Below are positions 43,624 through 52,238 of a stretch of 64,000 nt of DNA, in pieces. The stretch lies in assembly GCA_049791095.1 (NCBI GenBank), contig JBAQZP010000123.1:124001-188000 (forward strand), in the 5' to 3' direction. The notes below the pieces were generated by a model, which was not told where the DNA came from, did not search any database, and saw nothing but the letters and a program-made list of their open reading frames with translations. The stretch comes from Phormidesmis sp049791095. Lineage in GTDB: Bacteria > Cyanobacteriota > Cyanobacteriia > Phormidesmidales > Phormidesmidaceae. The translations under genes were made by a program, and so were the position numbers. Within the stretch, counting starts at the first letter, position 1; every line of letters begins with the position of its first letter.

Positions 43624-45423
43624 TCACAAACGAGTCTGAAAATACTGCCGGTACAGCTCGCAAAGCGGCAGCACGCTATTGCCCTGATACTTTACTAGCC
43701 CCATGCTGCTGAGCTTAAAAGCTTCAGTCGAGCCAATTTGCACCGGCCCTTTCGCCTCAATCACCCGCGTAAAGGCAGCGGCCAGATCAGCGTCCGCCTC
43801 AATATTTAGCAGGTGACGGCGCAAGTGATCGTTATACAAGCCGCCTTCGGTAGGCGCTTCTGCCAGCAGCTTTTCTACCGTCATTCGGCCCCGAGCAACG
43901 CGGTGCAGAGCGACTCTAAGTAGATAGGGATGTCCGCCTACAAGCGTCAAAAGCTGCTTCAGGGCCGGCTCTGAGAATTGCAACCGATGACGAGAAATCA
44001 AATCTAGCTGCTCTAGACGGTTCAGCTCTCGCAATTCAATTGGCAGGCCCACATTGAACGGAGAGCGGTTAATGCTGAGGGGTACATACACTTCTTTGGA
44101 ATGCACAATCACCAAATGCAGCTTGGCCCACATCGGATCGCTTTTGCCTTCTTCGTGCCAAACCCGCAGCATGCCAAAAAAATCTGTGGCAATTTTGGGA
44201 TGCTCAAACACCTGATCGACTTCATCGAGCCCTAGCAAAATCGGCTTGTCGATTTCGGCCAGCAGATAGTTTTCAAAATACCGCTGGCACCGCCGCACAA
44301 TGCCCCGTGATCCCTGCCAGTATTCGGCCAGTTTATCGGGCAAGTCTAGCTCTTCGGTTACCAGGCAGCAAAACCACTGCAAAAACTCATTGAGATCGTC
44401 TAGGGCCTTTTCATCTGCCGTTTGCAGACTCATTCTCACCGTTTCGTAGCCCTGCTGCTTGGCATGGTTCAGCACTCTAATCAGCAAAGAGGTCTTGCCC
44501 ATTTGCCTCGGGGCCTTGATGCGAATGAGTGAACCGCGCCGCTGAATGGCTTCGTAGCAGTCTGCTTCGATGGGCGATCGCTCCACATAAAAAGGCGAAT
44601 CCAGCGGCACCAGCCCCTCCGGCTCCTCAAAATCTATAGGCTGCTCAAACCCTGACCGCCCCCCGACCCAGCTTTCTTTTTGATTTTCTCCTGCCTGTTT
44701 CCTTAAATACCCCGCTTGTTGGATAGGCGTCCCGCCTGTCCCCTCCAGCCCATAATTCTCTATACCATCCGCAAACTCAATATCTCGGCTGGCTACCACT
44801 GTCACCAAAGATTCCGAACTAGCAGAATTTTCTACCACCTGCGTTTCTACTAGCTGCTTCGCCTCTAACCGGCTGTGCAAAACCGGCGTTGCCGACTCAG
44901 GAATATTCTCTAGATCAATCGCCAGCAAGCCAAACTCAAAGGCTTCGTGAATGGGTCTGCCGTAGCCCAATGCATCATAGAAGCCAACGGCGAACTTGAT
45001 GGCGGCGCGATCGCCTATCGCCCGATTCATCCCAATCACATGATCGACATGCTGGGCGATCGCACTCGACTGCGCCTTTGAATAACAAGCATTCAGCAGC
45101 ACGCACTTCACCCCAGGGCAAAGCTGAAACAGCTTCGCCAGCGTCTTGCCCTGCACCATCGTCGATTGGCCCGCCTCATTTTCAAACACCAGACCCTGCG
45201 CATCTGCACCATGCCCAGAGAAATGCACAATCTGCGGCCTGTGCTTCAGCAGCGAACGGCGCAAATCATCAGGCCGCACCGCCCACTGAGAAATCACTTC
45301 AAACTGCTCACGCCCTTCCGAAAGCGCAAGTCCTTCTTGAATTTCTCTGACCTCTTCAGGCAGTCGGAGCTGAGTTGTGTTGGAAGGGTTTGCAGCCAGA
45401 ATCAAGATTTTGGTCGCTACCAT
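43624..45423 (-). CDS. CHAT-domain protease fused to AAA_35 STAND-like ATPase
   Basis: 599 residues, ATG at 45423. Residues 1 to about 165 are a CHAT (caspase HetF associated with TPRs) domain: ILILAANPSNTTQLRLPEEV, the catalytic His in HFSGHG (His71) and Cys in LLNACYS (Cys113). A Ser/Glu-rich linker of about 100 residues follows. The ATPase region from about 270 (PLDSPFYVERSPIEADCYEA) has P-loop RQMGKTSLL (306-314) and Walker B PILLGLDEVDQVF; the C-terminal part (LTLVGGHPYLLRVALHRVAR) is the small helical STAND segment. No TPR in this protein: the TPRs are in the coupled downstream gene. Caspase-like proteolysis controlled by an ATPase switch is the inferred role; the substrate is unknown. 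Confidence 0.92.
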   Translation of the reverse strand: MVATKILILAANPSNTTQLRLPEEVREIQEGLALSEGREQFEVISQWAVRPDDLRRSLLKHRPQIVHFSGHGADAQGLVFENEAGQSTMVQGKTLAKLFQLCPGVKCVLLNACYSKAQSSAIAQHVDHVIGMNRAIGDRAAIKFAVGFYDALGYGRPIHEAFEFGLLAIDLENIPESATPVLHSRLEAKQLVETQVVENSASSESLVTVVASRDIEFADGIENYGLEGTGGTPIQQAGYLRKQAGENQKESWVGGRSGFEQPIDFEEPEGLVPLDSPFYVERSPIEADCYEAIQRRGSLIRIKAPRQMGKTSLLIRVLNHAKQQGYETVRMSLQTADEKALDDLNEFLQWFCCLVTEELDLPDKLAEYWQGSRGIVRRCQRYFENYLLAEIDKPILLGLDEVDQVFEHPKIATDFFGMLRVWHEEGKSDPMWAKLHLVIVHSKEVYVPLSINRSPFNVGLPIELRELNRLEQLDLISRHRLQFSEPALKQLLTLVGGHPYLLRVALHRVARGRMTVEKLLAEAPTEGGLYNDHLRRHLLNIEADADLAAAFTRVIEAKGPVQIGSTEAFKLSSMGLVKYQGNSVLPLCELYRQYFQTRL

Positions 45424-45546
45424 TTGTCAGCCTGCGTCAATATACCCGCAGGCCGATCATAGCCCTTTAGTTCGCCTGAGCCCGTGAAATTACGTAAAAG
45501 TACCCGTTAAGAATTGAGAACTCGCCTTCATGACGAGTTTCTTGCT

Positions 45547-46134
45547 TTATTCGGGCACCAGCTCACTATTGATCTCATTAAACGAACGGCGACGCAGCTC
45601 TACAGACTCCTCTCGCGGCAGTAAGTCAAACACTTCTCTAAACTTGTCATCGACCTTTTCATAGGGCACCTGGCCAACTTCATTCAGCACAACGTGATTG
45701 TCGGCATCAAATAAAACCGTCTGCGGCACCGCGCCTGCAAAGTAGTAACCTGCCTCATTCTTGTCGTAGCTGTCCTTTACTGGCACCGAATCTGCGGCGA
45801 CAGCAATAAAGTTTGCCGCCCGGCCATAGGGCGCTTGCAGTTGTGATACCACTGACGAAAACCGCTTGCTGTCGCGACTATCATCTACATAAAAGACCAG
45901 CAGCGTTGGTTTGTCTTGCTTGAACGAGGTCGCCAAATCAAACCGGGGCGGCACAATCGAACCATTGCCCGCATACAGCGCAAAAATGTTGCCATCGTAG
46001 TTGTCATCCTCTAACCCGGCGAGGGCGGGCGCATTGCCCAAGCTGAACCAGAGGGTTGCGATCGCGATCATGCCGACCAGCGTCAGACAAAGCGTTCGAT
46101 AAAGTTGCTGAAAAAGTTGAACCGGCATAAACAT
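45547..46134 (-). CDS. Membrane-anchored thioredoxin-fold protein lacking cysteine pair
   Basis: 195 residues from ATG at 46134; GTG at 46149 would add five and ATG 46128 is also possible. An N-terminal hydrophobic segment (TLVGMIAIATLWFSLGN) ending APALAG looks like a signal peptide or lumenal anchor. The mature part is a thioredoxin-like fold (KQDKPTLLVFYVDDSRDSKR, then VPQTVLFDADNHVV), but where CxxC would stand it reads DDSRDSKR; no cysteine is available. This resembles the cyanobacterial lumenal/thylakoid thioredoxin-like family annotated as photosystem I accumulation factor; I recall that name but cannot verify it here. Followed 3' by nothing but a short gap to the CHAT operon. Confidence 0.75.
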   Translation of the reverse strand: MFMPVQLFQQLYRTLCLTLVGMIAIATLWFSLGNAPALAGLEDDNYDGNIFALYAGNGSIVPPRFDLATSFKQDKPTLLVFYVDDSRDSKRFSSVVSQLQAPYGRAANFIAVAADSVPVKDSYDKNEAGYYFAGAVPQTVLFDADNHVVLNEVGQVPYEKVDDKFREVFDLLPREESVELRRRSFNEINSELVPE

Positions 46135-46167
46135 TTTGGGTAAGGACACTCACTATTGCTATTAACG

Positions 46168-46791
46168 CTATGAGCCTCTAAAGCTTTTGATGATCCCTTG
46201 CAGAATCTCCTGATTGTCACGATAGCTGTCTGCGGTCGTCCAGCCTACGACCTGGTAATAATCGCTATCTCCCTTAACAGTCGTATGCAGATACACCACC
46301 GGCACCCCGTCAACTTGGCCCCTAATTTCGTACTGTACAGCCGAATTTCCATCAATAGAGTCGGTTTTCGTCGGGGTTTCTCCATCGAACCTGTCAAGTT
46401 CTTCACGAATCAGCCAGCGGTACTGCTCAGCGTTGTTTTCTAAGTCAAACTGACTGAGAACGCTAATACTTTCTGACAGCACCACGGCATAAAGCTTGGC
46501 GGGCTCATAGCTAGCATAAATATCGGCAGCGCCTCGCTTGCCATTTCTCACCGCCATCCAACCGTCAGGGACGGTAATTCTCACCTGGGTTTCGTTATTC
46601 TCCAAGTCCGACGGCGCAGTCAGCATTTCATCGCCCCTCGCCTCGCCCGCCGCTGGCGAGTCACCACGCGAACAGCCGCTCAGTCCGCTGCCAAAGCCAA
46701 TTGTCAGCATCACACACAGCGCCACGAACTTAGCAGTCCTTGTCTTCGTGAAGCTGAGATTGAACGGATCGGCAAGTCGATTGAGGTGCAT
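46168..46791 (-). CDS. Lipoprotein of unknown function (PsbP/DUF1795-like shape)
   Basis: 207 residues from ATG at 46791. The N-terminus has basic residues, a hydrophobic core (FVALCVMLTIGFGSGLSG) and a lipobox GLSGC, so Cys is probably lipidated. The mature domain (VRITVPDGWMAVRNGKRGAA, then YEIRGQVDGVPVVYLHTTV, ILQGIIKSFRGS) looks like the beta-sheet PsbP/DUF1795 superfamily, by shape only. Upstream of and co-oriented with the thioredoxin-fold gene (18 bp apart in frame ends), so probably one transcript. Divergent from ychF. Confidence 0.7.
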   Translation of the reverse strand: MHLNRLADPFNLSFTKTRTAKFVALCVMLTIGFGSGLSGCSRGDSPAAGEARGDEMLTAPSDLENNETQVRITVPDGWMAVRNGKRGAADIYASYEPAKLYAVVLSESISVLSQFDLENNAEQYRWLIREELDRFDGETPTKTDSIDGNSAVQYEIRGQVDGVPVVYLHTTVKGDSDYYQVVGWTTADSYRDNQEILQGIIKSFRGS

Positions 46792-46952
46792 CGTCTTACG
46801 GGGGCTAGCGGTGAAGATGTGAAAAGACAATTATCGGTAGCCAAAGCATAGCAGCAGGTGGAGGAAATATTCCCCATTCTCTTTATGCCTATTCCCTTTA
46901 TGCTGGAGGAAGCAATCTTTAGCTAACCCTTTGTCCGCGTTAATTTACTCCT

Positions 46953-48044
46953 ATGCTCAGAGCCGGAATTGTTGGATTACCCAACGTTGGAAAGTCTACG
47001 TTGTTTAATGCGGTGGTCGCAAACGCCAAGGCTCAAGCCGCTAACTTTCCCTTTTGCACCATTGAACCCAATGTCGGGATTGTGGCCGTGCCAGACGATC
47101 GATTGCAAGCGCTAGCAAAGATCTCTAGCTCTAAGGAAATTTTGCCAGCGCGAGTAGAATTTGTCGATATTGCGGGCTTAGTCAAAGGGGCCAGTCAGGG
47201 TGAGGGACTGGGCAATCAGTTTTTGGCTAATATCCGCGAGGTGGATGCGATTATTCACGTGGTGCGCTGCTTTGAAAATGATGACATTATTCATGTGTCG
47301 GGTTCGATCGGCCCCTTGCGCGATATTGAAGTGATTAATTTGGAGTTGGCCCTGTCGGATCTATCGCAAATTGATAAGCGGATGGATAGAATTCGCAAGC
47401 AGGCCCGCAATAATAAAGAGGCGCAGGCTGAGCTAGAGATATTGGAGAAAATACAGCCGATATTGGATGAGGGCAAGGCGGCTCGCACGGTAGCACTAGA
47501 TGAAGATGAGGAAGCGATCATTAAGCCTTTGGGTTTGCTGACGCGCAAGCCAGTGATTTACGCTGCCAATGTTTCTGAAGATGACCTGGCAGAGGGCAAT
47601 AGTTGGGTCGATGAGGTACGCGAACAGGCGGAGAATGAAAAGGCTCAGGTGGTGGTGGTCTCGGCGCAGGTAGAGGCCGAGCTATTGGAAATTCCAGCGG
47701 AAGAGCGAGCAGACTTTTTAGAAGCATTAGGGGTCGAAGAAGGGGGCTTGCAGTCGTTAATTCGAGCGACCTACGATTTGTTAGGGCTGCGCACTTACTT
47801 CACCACCGGGCCAGAGGAAACTCGCGCTTGGACGATTAGGGCCGGGATGCTGGCACCGCAGGCAGCGGGCGTGATTCATACCGATTTTGAGCGAGGCTTT
47901 ATCCGCGCGGAGACGGTGGGCTATGAAGATTTGGTGACGTCGGGCTCGATGACGGCGGCAAAGGAAAAGGGACTGGTGCGTAGTGAAGGCAAGGAATACA
48001 CCGTCAAAGAAGGTGATGTGATGCTGTTCCGGTTTAATGTATAG
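46953..48044 (+). CDS. ychF: YchF (Obg-like) redox-responsive ATPase/GTPase
   Basis: 363 residues, standard length. G1 is GIVGLPNVGKSTLFNA, the switch region is DIAGLVKGASQGEGLGNQFL, and the G4 position has the YchF-type NVSE instead of NKxD, which favours ATP over GTP. A coiled region and a TGS domain follow, ending EGDVMLFRFNV. YchF associates with ribosomes and has been linked to oxidative stress and translation control. Single gene, ATG 46953, divergent from the lipoprotein gene. Confidence 0.97.
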   Translation: MLRAGIVGLPNVGKSTLFNAVVANAKAQAANFPFCTIEPNVGIVAVPDDRLQALAKISSSKEILPARVEFVDIAGLVKGASQGEGLGNQFLANIREVDAIIHVVRCFENDDIIHVSGSIGPLRDIEVINLELALSDLSQIDKRMDRIRKQARNNKEAQAELEILEKIQPILDEGKAARTVALDEDEEAIIKPLGLLTRKPVIYAANVSEDDLAEGNSWVDEVREQAENEKAQVVVVSAQVEAELLEIPAEERADFLEALGVEEGGLQSLIRATYDLLGLRTYFTTGPEETRAWTIRAGMLAPQAAGVIHTDFERGFIRAETVGYEDLVTSGSMTAAKEKGLVRSEGKEYTVKEGDVMLFRFNV

Positions 48045-48219
48045 GCGTGCTCTGTCAGCGTGCTCGATTTCCGCAGGGTGCTTTAATGGCCGATTTAGTC
48101 ACTGTATCGTCTGATGCTAGGCGATCGCGTGTTCTTACGGAACCTTAGCAAATACGCTAGGCAGGGCGTGCAGATGCGATTAAAATCTGGTCTTACGATC
48201 TCATACCGCAGTCTTTCGT

Positions 48220-49062
48220 TTGAATTCACCCGTGGTTAAGTGGTTCACTAAAATTCCAAACTGGGCAGCGCTGTCGCTTGTGATGAATGGCGTACTGTTT
48301 GGCAGTTTGATGGCCTTTTGGCAAGAAACATCGACTTTTCCTGAAACTGAGCTGATATCGGGCGCGCCGCCAGTGGACACAGCGGCGGCGATCGCCGATA
48401 CAGTCATGGAACTGCCGCGTCCGGGCGGCGAGCAAACACTGACGTACGAACAGTGGGTCAATGTCCTGAAGGCAGAAGCGAAGTCGATGGCTCTGAAAAA
48501 TCCAGACCATTTGACCGTGCTGCTAGGAGACTCGCTCAGCCTGTGGTTTCCAGGTGAGCTGATGCCGGGGCGGCGGGTGTGGATCAATCAGAGCATTTCG
48601 GGCGAGAAGACAAAGGGCTTGCTGAAAAGGCTGGATTTACTGAAGAACAATGAGGTTGAAGCCGTCTTTTTAATGATTGGCATCAATGATTTGATCTGGG
48701 GCAAATCGGATGAGGAAATTATTGACAATTACAAGCAGATTGTCGCGCAATTAAAGCAAGATCACCCGGATACGCAAATTGTCGTACAGTCGATTTTGCC
48801 TCACGGCGGCGAGAATTCTACTTGGGAAAGCCGCGATAAGTTACTGGCATTGGATAGCGATCGCATCGTTGCCTTAAACAGCACGCTCGAAAAAATCGCC
48901 ACTGACAATAACGCCTACTACCTCGACTTGTATCCAATCTTTGTCACCGGCGAGGGTGAATTGCGCACCGATTTGACCACAGATGGATTGCATTTGAACC
49001 GGCAGGGATATTTAGTCTGGCGTAGTGCGATCGCGCTATATGCCCAACTAAAACTTCAGTAA
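48220..49062 (+). CDS. Membrane-anchored SGNH/GDSL hydrolase
   Basis: 280 residues from a TTG at 48220 (GTG at 48232 is an equally fair start; no in-frame ATG precedes the anchor). An N-terminal signal-anchor (WAALSLVMNGVLFGSLMAFW) is followed by the SGNH blocks: LGDSLSLWFPG (block I Ser), INQSISGEKTKG (Gly region), FLMIGINDLIWG (block III Asn) and TTDGLHLNRQGY (block V Asp/His). The fold removes acyl or ester groups; position outside the membrane suggests cell-envelope polysaccharide or lipid deacylation. Substrate unknown. Confidence 0.88.
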   Translation: MNSPVVKWFTKIPNWAALSLVMNGVLFGSLMAFWQETSTFPETELISGAPPVDTAAAIADTVMELPRPGGEQTLTYEQWVNVLKAEAKSMALKNPDHLTVLLGDSLSLWFPGELMPGRRVWINQSISGEKTKGLLKRLDLLKNNEVEAVFLMIGINDLIWGKSDEEIIDNYKQIVAQLKQDHPDTQIVVQSILPHGGENSTWESRDKLLALDSDRIVALNSTLEKIATDNNAYYLDLYPIFVTGEGELRTDLTTDGLHLNRQGYLVWRSAIALYAQLKLQ

Positions 49063-49157
49063 TACCTCACTAATCGCGTCCATCCTCCTAGAGACCCTAT
49101 CTATCTGAAGTAAACTGAATAGTTGTAGCAGCCGTTGCGGATACTTGCATAACTTCC

Positions 49158-50357
49158 ATGGATACCAAAGCCTTCAAGCGCGCCCTTAACCACGCCGAAA
49201 ATTACTATCGCAATCAGGGCTTTGGCCAAAAAGAAGACGTAGCCGGAGAGATGAAGTCGCAATATGAAAGCAGCCTCATCCAAAAAATTAGAGCCAATCG
49301 TAACCGCCTAGTTGAGGGCGACGTCACCATTCACCTGGCCGAATCCTTCGGCTTTTGCTGGGGCGTAGAACGCGCCGTCGCCATGGCCTACGAAGCCCGC
49401 CAGCACTTCCCCGAACAGCGCCTCTGGATCACCAACGAAATTATCCACAACCCCGAAGTTAACCAGCAGCTCAAAGCCATGGACGTGCAGTTCATTGAGC
49501 TAGTCAACGGCGCAAAAGACTTCTCGGGCGTGGGCAAAGGCGACGTGGTGATTTTGCCAGCCTTTGGTGCCAGCGTGCAGGAAATGAAGCTGCTGCATGA
49601 CAAGGGCTGCACCATCGTCGATACCACCTGTCCCTGGGTTTCCAAGGTGTGGAACACGGTCGAGAAGCATAAGAAAAGAGACTTTACCTCGATTATTCAC
49701 GGCAAGTACAAGCACGAAGAAACCGTCGCCACCAGCTCATTTGCCGGTACCTACTTAGTTGTGCTGAATTTAGCTGAAGCTGAATACGTGGCTAGCTATA
49801 TCTTGAATGGGGGCGATCGCGATCGCTTCCTCACCAAATTTACCAACGCCCACTCCCCAGGCTTTGATCCTGATCGCGATCTAAACGCTGTCGGCATCGC
49901 CAATCAAACCACCATGCTCAAAGGCGAAACCGAACAAATCGGCAAACTCTTCGAGCGCACGATGCTCAAAAAATATGGGCCAATCGACCTCAACGATCAT
50001 TTCCACAGCTTCAACACCATCTGCGACGCCACCCAAGAACGCCAGGACGCCATGTTTAACCTGGTCAATGCCGACATCGATCTAATGGTGGTCATCGGCG
50101 GCTTCAACTCCTCCAACACCACCCACCTGCAAGAGATCGCCATCGAACGCAGCCTGCCTTCCTTTCATATTGACAGCGCTGCGCGCGTAGGCCCCGGCAA
50201 CCGCATCCAACACCAGCCGCTCCATCAAGATGATTTAGTCGCCGAGCGCGACTGGCTGCCCGCTGGCAAAATTTCAGTCGGCGTCACCTCCGGAGCCTCC
50301 ACACCCGACAAGGCAGTACAGGAAGTGATTGAGAAAATATTCGCCATCAAATCGTAG
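49158..50357 (+). CDS. ispH: 4-hydroxy-3-methylbut-2-enyl diphosphate reductase
   Basis: IspH performs the last step of the MEP isoprenoid pathway, giving IPP and DMAPP, and uses a [4Fe-4S] cluster. The 399-residue protein is of the longer plant/cyanobacterial type. The three cluster cysteines are in ESFGFCWGVERAV, VDTTCPWVSKVW and FNTICDATQERQDA; further blocks are IHNPEVNQQL, HGKYKHEETVAT and GGFNSSNTTHLQEIA. All elements complete. ATG 49158; single gene in appearance. Confidence 0.97.
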   Translation: MDTKAFKRALNHAENYYRNQGFGQKEDVAGEMKSQYESSLIQKIRANRNRLVEGDVTIHLAESFGFCWGVERAVAMAYEARQHFPEQRLWITNEIIHNPEVNQQLKAMDVQFIELVNGAKDFSGVGKGDVVILPAFGASVQEMKLLHDKGCTIVDTTCPWVSKVWNTVEKHKKRDFTSIIHGKYKHEETVATSSFAGTYLVVLNLAEAEYVASYILNGGDRDRFLTKFTNAHSPGFDPDRDLNAVGIANQTTMLKGETEQIGKLFERTMLKKYGPIDLNDHFHSFNTICDATQERQDAMFNLVNADIDLMVVIGGFNSSNTTHLQEIAIERSLPSFHIDSAARVGPGNRIQHQPLHQDDLVAERDWLPAGKISVGVTSGASTPDKAVQEVIEKIFAIKS

Positions 50358-50362
50358 ACCAT

Positions 50363-50398
50363 CTTTAAGACGGGCTTTAAGACGGGCTTTAAGACGGA
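50363..50398. repeat. 12-bp tandem repeat, 3 copies
   Basis: CTTTAAGACGGG at 50363-50374 and 50375-50386, then CTTTAAGACGGA at 50387-50398, immediately downstream of the ispH stop. Confidence 0.92.
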
Positions 50399-50472
50399 TT
50401 AACTGGCGTGGCAAACAGCAACACCCAACCACAGGCTAGTCCTAATGCTATGCCAATAGAAAGTAGACTCAT
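50389..50472 (-). CDS. Possible 27-residue membrane peptide
   Basis: ATG at 50472 to TAA at 50389 encodes MSLLSIGIALGLACGWVLLF plus ATPVNPS, a single hydrophobic helix. The upstream sequence AGGCGGTGAA gives a fair ribosome-binding site. The size and shape fit the many tiny membrane subunits of cyanobacterial photosynthetic complexes, but I do not match it to any known one. The stop codon lies in the 12-bp repeat. Could be chance. Confidence 0.3.
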   Translation of the reverse strand: MSLLSIGIALGLACGWVLLFATPVNPS

Positions 50473-50520
50473 TTCACCGCCTATTTCGCTAATACCTGCT
50501 TGATTATCGGGTTTATCTAA

Positions 50521-50542
50521 AATCTATCTAGAATCTATCTAG
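50521..50542. repeat. 11-bp perfect tandem duplication
   Basis: AATCTATCTAG is repeated exactly (50521-50531, 50532-50542) and spans the stop codon of the LCP gene at 50535. Confidence 0.85.
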
Positions 50543-52238
50543 GCCCGTCATACGGCAACCGCTGCCACGCCGGATCAACCTCCATCAGCCAGTCTTCCCC
50601 TACTCGAATCGTCAGGTCAGAGTCAATATCGCCCGTAGAATCAGAGACCACCTCGCCAATATTAATAGATGCCTGCACAGACCGAGCGCTGCCAAGATCG
50701 CCTCGCTGAGCCACCACAGCAGTGCTTTGGCTCACATCTGACCAATCGCGCATCACATACACATTATAAAAGCCCTGATTTCTCAGGTACTCGGCCATCG
50801 AAGAGCTAGCATACTGATCATTCGTGGCATTTTGTACTGCGATTCGCAAACCGTTGACAACCCGTTCTGACGGCGGCTCATAATAGTTCACGTCATTGCC
50901 AGCGCTAGAGGCCACCAGTTCAGCGGGCTGCGTCGCAAAATAAGTCCGCATTAGATCCCGACTGGCCGACGCATCCGAAAGCCAATAGCTCGCCGTGTAC
51001 TCTTCTGGGTCGCTAAAGCGCCCCGGCAGCATGACCATGTGCAAGGCTTCACTATCGAGATCCAGTCCAAAGCTTGCCAGTGCCAGCATTTCCTCTAAGC
51101 TAAGGTTAGTGTCAATATGGGTTTGCAGCACCCGCACAATCTGCGGCAGCTTGGGCAGTATAGTCGGGTTCGTCATTCGCTGACGCAGCGCTTTCAGCAA
51201 AATTTGCTGTCGCTGTACCCGGCCAATATCGCCATACGAGTCCTGGCGAAAGCGGGCAAACTGCTCGGCCTGGTCGCCGTCTAACATTTGCAGGCCAGGC
51301 TGCAAGTCAATCACCAATCCCTGCGTTTTGTCCTCGTATTGCATGGCCTTTGGCACCAGTACTTCAATGCCGCCTACCAGATCTACAATTTCTTTAAAGG
51401 CCTCGGTACTGATCCGCACATAGCGATCTATCTGCACATCATCGAAGTTGTGCATCACCGTTTGCGCGGCTAGCTCAGCGCCACCTTCAAAGTTTGCCTG
51501 ATTAATTTTATCGACGCCATAACCCGGAATTTCTACCCGTGTGTCGCGAGGGATCGACATCAAGTTAACGACTTTTTCCCCAGGATCCACCCGAATGAGC
51601 AGCATCGTATCCGTACGGCCCACTAAATCGCCAGGCTTTGCGCCCGCCACATCGCGAGCCTCATCTAGGCCCATAATCAAAATGTTGACTGGGCGAGAAA
51701 CCTGATAGCGAAAGCCCGAGCGCCACAGGTCGCTTAGCGGTGGGGCTACCGTTTCACCGCTGACTTGTTGGTGAAACGGAAATGTCAAAACGGCCACCGC
51801 CCCAAGCCCTGCCGCTGCAAAGGCGGTAGAGCCAAATACCGCTGCCCAAAGCGCATTTTTTAGCAAGCCCGGAAGGCTAAAGCGACCTGCCTTTTTAGTC
51901 GGCTGATTGGTTGATTTTACCAAGACAATCGCCCCCCCTTTTGCGTCTGTAGGTGGCGTTCTATGGTCTGCGCGAATGGGTACAGGGCCAGGGTCACTCC
52001 CAAGATTACTCCCAAGGTCACTCAGTGCTGGCAAAGGTGCTGGCAGACGAACAGTTTGGTGACTCAGTGAATCGCGAATTGAATCGCGAGTTGAGTCGCG
52101 AGTTGAGTCATGGGGAGCGTCACTTGAGGCATCGCCACTCGGGGCGTCGCTGAGGATCTGATTGGGCTGAGCGTCAGATGAAGTAGTAGGCTTTTCAGCG
52201 CCAGGGGTGGCCTCTGGGTTATCAGGCTGAGTGGTCAT
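50535..52238 (-). CDS. LytR-CpsA-Psr family cell-wall glycopolymer transferase
   Basis: 567 residues. A disordered cytoplasmic N-terminus of about 110 residues rich in Ser, Asp and Pro contains a tandem RDST tract. One membrane helix follows (AAVFGSTAFAAAGLGAVAVL, about 135-155). The LCP catalytic domain has GRTDTMLLIRVDP, SIPRDTRVEIPGYG, DKINQANFEGG, LVGGIEV and FRQDSYGDIGRVQRQQ, containing the conserved Arg and Asp that bind the polyprenyl diphosphate. A C-terminal LytR_C domain (about 455-540, NGLRIAVQNATNDQYASSSM) completes it. Such enzymes attach polymers to peptidoglycan or participate in exopolysaccharide export. Confidence 0.94.
   Translation of the reverse strand: MTTQPDNPEATPGAEKPTTSSDAQPNQILSDAPSGDASSDAPHDSTRDSTRDSIRDSLSHQTVRLPAPLPALSDLGSNLGSDPGPVPIRADHRTPPTDAKGGAIVLVKSTNQPTKKAGRFSLPGLLKNALWAAVFGSTAFAAAGLGAVAVLTFPFHQQVSGETVAPPLSDLWRSGFRYQVSRPVNILIMGLDEARDVAGAKPGDLVGRTDTMLLIRVDPGEKVVNLMSIPRDTRVEIPGYGVDKINQANFEGGAELAAQTVMHNFDDVQIDRYVRISTEAFKEIVDLVGGIEVLVPKAMQYEDKTQGLVIDLQPGLQMLDGDQAEQFARFRQDSYGDIGRVQRQQILLKALRQRMTNPTILPKLPQIVRVLQTHIDTNLSLEEMLALASFGLDLDSEALHMVMLPGRFSDPEEYTASYWLSDASASRDLMRTYFATQPAELVASSAGNDVNYYEPPSERVVNGLRIAVQNATNDQYASSSMAEYLRNQGFYNVYVMRDWSDVSQSTAVVAQRGDLGSARSVQASINIGEVVSDSTGDIDSDLTIRVGEDWLMEVDPAWQRLPYDGPR
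52069..52104. repeat. 12-bp tandem repeat, 3 copies, in the LCP N-terminal tail
   Basis: GAATCGCGAATT, GAATCGCGAGTT and GAGTCGCGAGTT run consecutively from 52069 to 52104 and encode the RDSTRDST-type tract of the LCP protein on the minus strand. Confidence 0.88.
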
